From: Trochalopteron elliotii
Lineage: Eukaryota > Chordata > Aves > Passeriformes > Leiothrichidae
Direction: 5' to 3'
Length of the DNA: 64,000 nucleotides
Assembly: GCA_024734555.1 (NCBI GenBank)
Contig: JANPWX010000651.1
Span: forward strand, 286,292 to 350,291
Shown: one piece after another, positions 61,370-64,000 of the stretch
How the letters are laid out: each line of letters opens with the position of its first letter
Numbering within the stretch: position 1 is the first letter of the stretch
Made by a program: the position numbers and the translations under genes
The notes under the pieces: generated by a model
What the model was told of the DNA's origin: nothing
Seen by the model: only the letters and a program-made list of their open reading frames with translations
The model's database searches: none

Positions 61370-64000
61370 TGCAGGAGAAAGACGGACGTTCTGTAGAAAT
61401 GTGGAACAGAGGATTACACCCACAGTATTTGATATGGAAGAGCAAGGATTGCTGCCTGTGTGTGACATTGTGTGGGAGAGATTAAAGTCACCCTAGGCAA
61501 GCAAGGATTGGATGTGAAGCAGAAGAAAGGGGGATTAAGTTGGAAGGGGCGTGATGCAGGAGGAAGGAGTCTTCCTCTGAGTGAAACACAGGTAGTGTAA
61601 GATGACAAGACTTGGATGGTGTGGATAGTAGGTGCATTGTAGCAGAGGTACAAGGGCTGAAGGATCTGCTGGATGGACCTGGTGTTACTCCTAAACATCA
61701 AACTTCTCCTGGAGATTCCTATCCTTCCAGCTCTTGGAAGCAAGTGGTATGAGTCTTACCAAAAGTGGTCAGCCCCAAGGACTGGAGTGGTGCAGGATGC
61801 TTCAGAATCAGGGTGAATTGTAGGACTTTCTTACTCTTCAGGAATTGGTTGTTAGAGGCTTTCTGCTTTTGGGTGCATTTCTGGGTTCCTCAAGTGCCAC
61901 TTGTTAAAAGGTCCCTGGAAAGCCTCCTGCCACTGTAAAGGAATCTTTAGTCACTTCATAGCTGAGGTGCCCAGAAGTTTCAGACTAAGTCTCTGTGGTG
62001 CCAAGTGCTACATTAAAATGTAATAAGGGATCCTTTTTTTGCCCTGAGGAGTCTTTTTCTGCTGTGCCTGGAAAAGACAAAACAATGTATGGTACGAATC
62101 AGCCCCAGAAAAGAGGGATTGTTGGGCTGCTTGGTGCAGCCTCTCATGGATATCAACACCAGCATGTTTGGTACAAGGGAAGACCCTGGAGGCAAACCTA
62201 GTGGGGTTTGGCTTGAGTGCTGTACTGCAGGTGTTTAACTGCAAAGGTATGGAGAAGACCATCTGCTGAGTGTCTTAAGGCTGATGCTTCAGTTATATTT
62301 GCATGTTGCATGCCTGCATTGTTTACTTATGTTTAAAATCCAACCATAAACTGTACTTTCAGTGGCTGTTATGCATTTCCTGCTCCAGGAGCAGACTTTC
62401 AAAGCCCACAAGAAATATTCAGTTACAATTATGTCTGATTTAAAGGGAAAAGATCTGTAGCTTTGTAGCCTTAATAATTTGCTCAAACAGCTGTAGATTA
62501 ATGAAAGTGTTGCTCAAGGCATGTTTCTAGAAATAGCATGTAGCTTGGCCTGCTCCAGTCACATTGGGTTAGGAAATGTGTTTTTGTTTTTAATGCTGGA
62601 AATGCACACAGGAGGTGATCTACCAGAGCTTTCTGGACTCATGGTTTAGCTGGTCAGCTGATGTCCAGAAGAACTTGAAAATTGTTTCTTTGTGGAGTTG
62701 CAGAGTTCTTTAAAATCACCTCGTAAATAGTTTTGCCTATCGTAGAGGGAATGTCAGCCTCACTCCAGTGAGTGGCCACCAACTGCTCTGCAGTCAGAGC
62801 ACTGAGAGCCTGATGTGATTTTCCTGTCCCAGGAGACAAAGCAGATAAATCTGTCATTTGAAACACTGAGGTGAAAGAATCTATGAAACATTCCACTCTG
62901 TGGTGTTGGACACTATTGAGCTTTACAGATTGATTCACCAGGAAAATTATGTTCCCCAGAAAGATCCTCTTTTAACTGTATGGTTTTTTTTCAGTCCATT
63001 GTCTCTTAATTTGATTGAGGACAGAATGCCTAGGGAAAAGAGGTTATTTGATAAGAAAACTGCAGTCATCAGCTGGAACCAGTTCTTGTTCTCTGTCACA
63101 CACAGAGCCACAGGGATCTCGCTCCATAATGTCCAGTGTGCTTTGCACAGAGAGAGGTGCAGTCAGGGGCAAGAGTTAGTGAAAGCAGAGTTAATGTCTT
63201 CTCATGGTGTGCAGTTTGAGGTCGTGTAATGCTCTGTTGATTATTGAAGATGGTTGAAGTACCTGCTTTGGCAGCTTCCACGTTATCTGTTGGGATTGTT
63301 CGTGGCTCTGAAGAGAAGCATATGGTAATGGGTATGAGCTGAGCTTTTCCAGGAGGGCAGGGACCCTTGTTCTGATTGTGTGTTATGAACTCTAATGTGT
63401 CCTGTAAGGTCCAGAAATGTCCCAGATGGTACAAGAATAGAGTTAAATGTTATTTGCTCCCTTGTGAAGATCTGATGACTTGTTGAGTTGTGCCCTGCAG
63501 TGGGACTGGCAAACTCTTCCTGCAGTCATTGCTGCTCAGGATTCCTGTGGTGGAGAGCTGAAGATCCCTCCCTCCTGAGGCTGAGAGGACATGGAACTGC
63601 TCCCACTTCAGTGAACACACATCCACTGTTCTGTGTAAGAAGCAATAAACCTGCTAATCTGTTCAAATGCTGCTGCCCTGTAATAACACACACTTTTCTT
63701 CTGAGACACTCACTTGATTGGGATTTTTCCATTGATGTCTGGCCTGATTTATCTGTTTCAAACATGACTGCAAATAAAAGCAGTGCTCATTGAGCTGATC
63801 CAATTTGACCTGACAGGGACAAAATGACTGGAGCTGGATAGTAATTCTCTTCCAAAAGAGAGTGACAGTGGTAGATCAGGGAGATATGGATTGGTTGGTA
63901 TTTTACACAGAAGTGGTCCACTTCTTCTTTTTTTTTCATTGCTTTCATGAGTCTGAATGCAAAGTTTTTTGCTTGTGGGTGGTAGATATCTTTTTGGAGA

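Larger units (their letters stand above)
57567..64000. other. Non-coding DNA, no gene recognised
   Basis: No gene is recognised. The block holds the abutting hairpins at 59.8 kb and a borderline G-quadruplex motif at 61.35 kb. The longest open frames (110-116 codons on - at 60336-60686, 60761-61093 and 61113-61445, and 109 on + at 62900-63229) match no family known to me and lack a coherent exon structure. Confidence 0.65.

Noticed and set aside
61490..61740. Purine-rich stretch that looked at first like a CR1 3' region
   Set aside because: It lacks the ordered CR1 blocks and the terminal TTCTATGATTC-type repeat.

Overview
This looks like a 64 kb stretch of ordinary vertebrate nuclear DNA, most likely from a bird and probably a songbird. 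The evidence is the repeat content. Two pieces carry the 3' end of avian CR1 LINEs, one on each strand (about 57.29-57.57 kb on + and 43.89-43.97 kb on -). A much older CR1 reverse-transcriptase relic lies at about 37.86-38.74 kb, and an old palindromic DNA transposon of the hAT-like type known from sauropsids at about 20.50-20.76 kb. Repeats are sparse, CpG is rare and no CpG island is visible. Twelve 60-base lines spaced about 5 kb apart give roughly 44% G+C.

I recognise no protein-coding gene, and no rRNA, tRNA or CRISPR array. No open frame exceeds 170 codons. The longest ones do not resemble any family I know and are about what chance gives in six frames over this length. The window is therefore an intergenic stretch or the inside of a very long intron. 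The sampled lines show T over A (223 to 178) and G over C (176 to 143) on the + strand. That is the sign expected if the + strand is the non-template strand of a long transcription unit, so I lean weakly towards an intron or long non-coding transcript read left to right. Two weak internal-exon candidates on + (8404-8517 and 30871-30981) have plausible splice signals and lengths divisible by three, but neither encodes anything I recognise.

Layout: 1-20.5 kb is unique-looking non-coding DNA with T-rich and GT-rich low-complexity tracts, a G-quadruplex motif near 6.0 kb and one weak exon candidate. At 20.5-20.8 kb lies the palindromic transposon relic. From 20.8 to 37.8 kb is more non-coding DNA with two AT-rich, homeodomain-motif-rich blocks (about 27.3-27.6 kb and 32.3-32.5 kb) that could be regulatory. 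At 37.9-38.7 kb is the ancient CR1. From 38.7 to 64 kb is non-coding DNA holding the two younger CR1 tails, a TA/TG microsatellite, a 12-base C run and a pair of abutting hairpins at 59.79-59.83 kb.

I found no convincing new biological system. The items most worth checking are the palindromic transposon, the abutting hairpins, the two exon candidates and the strand asymmetry.
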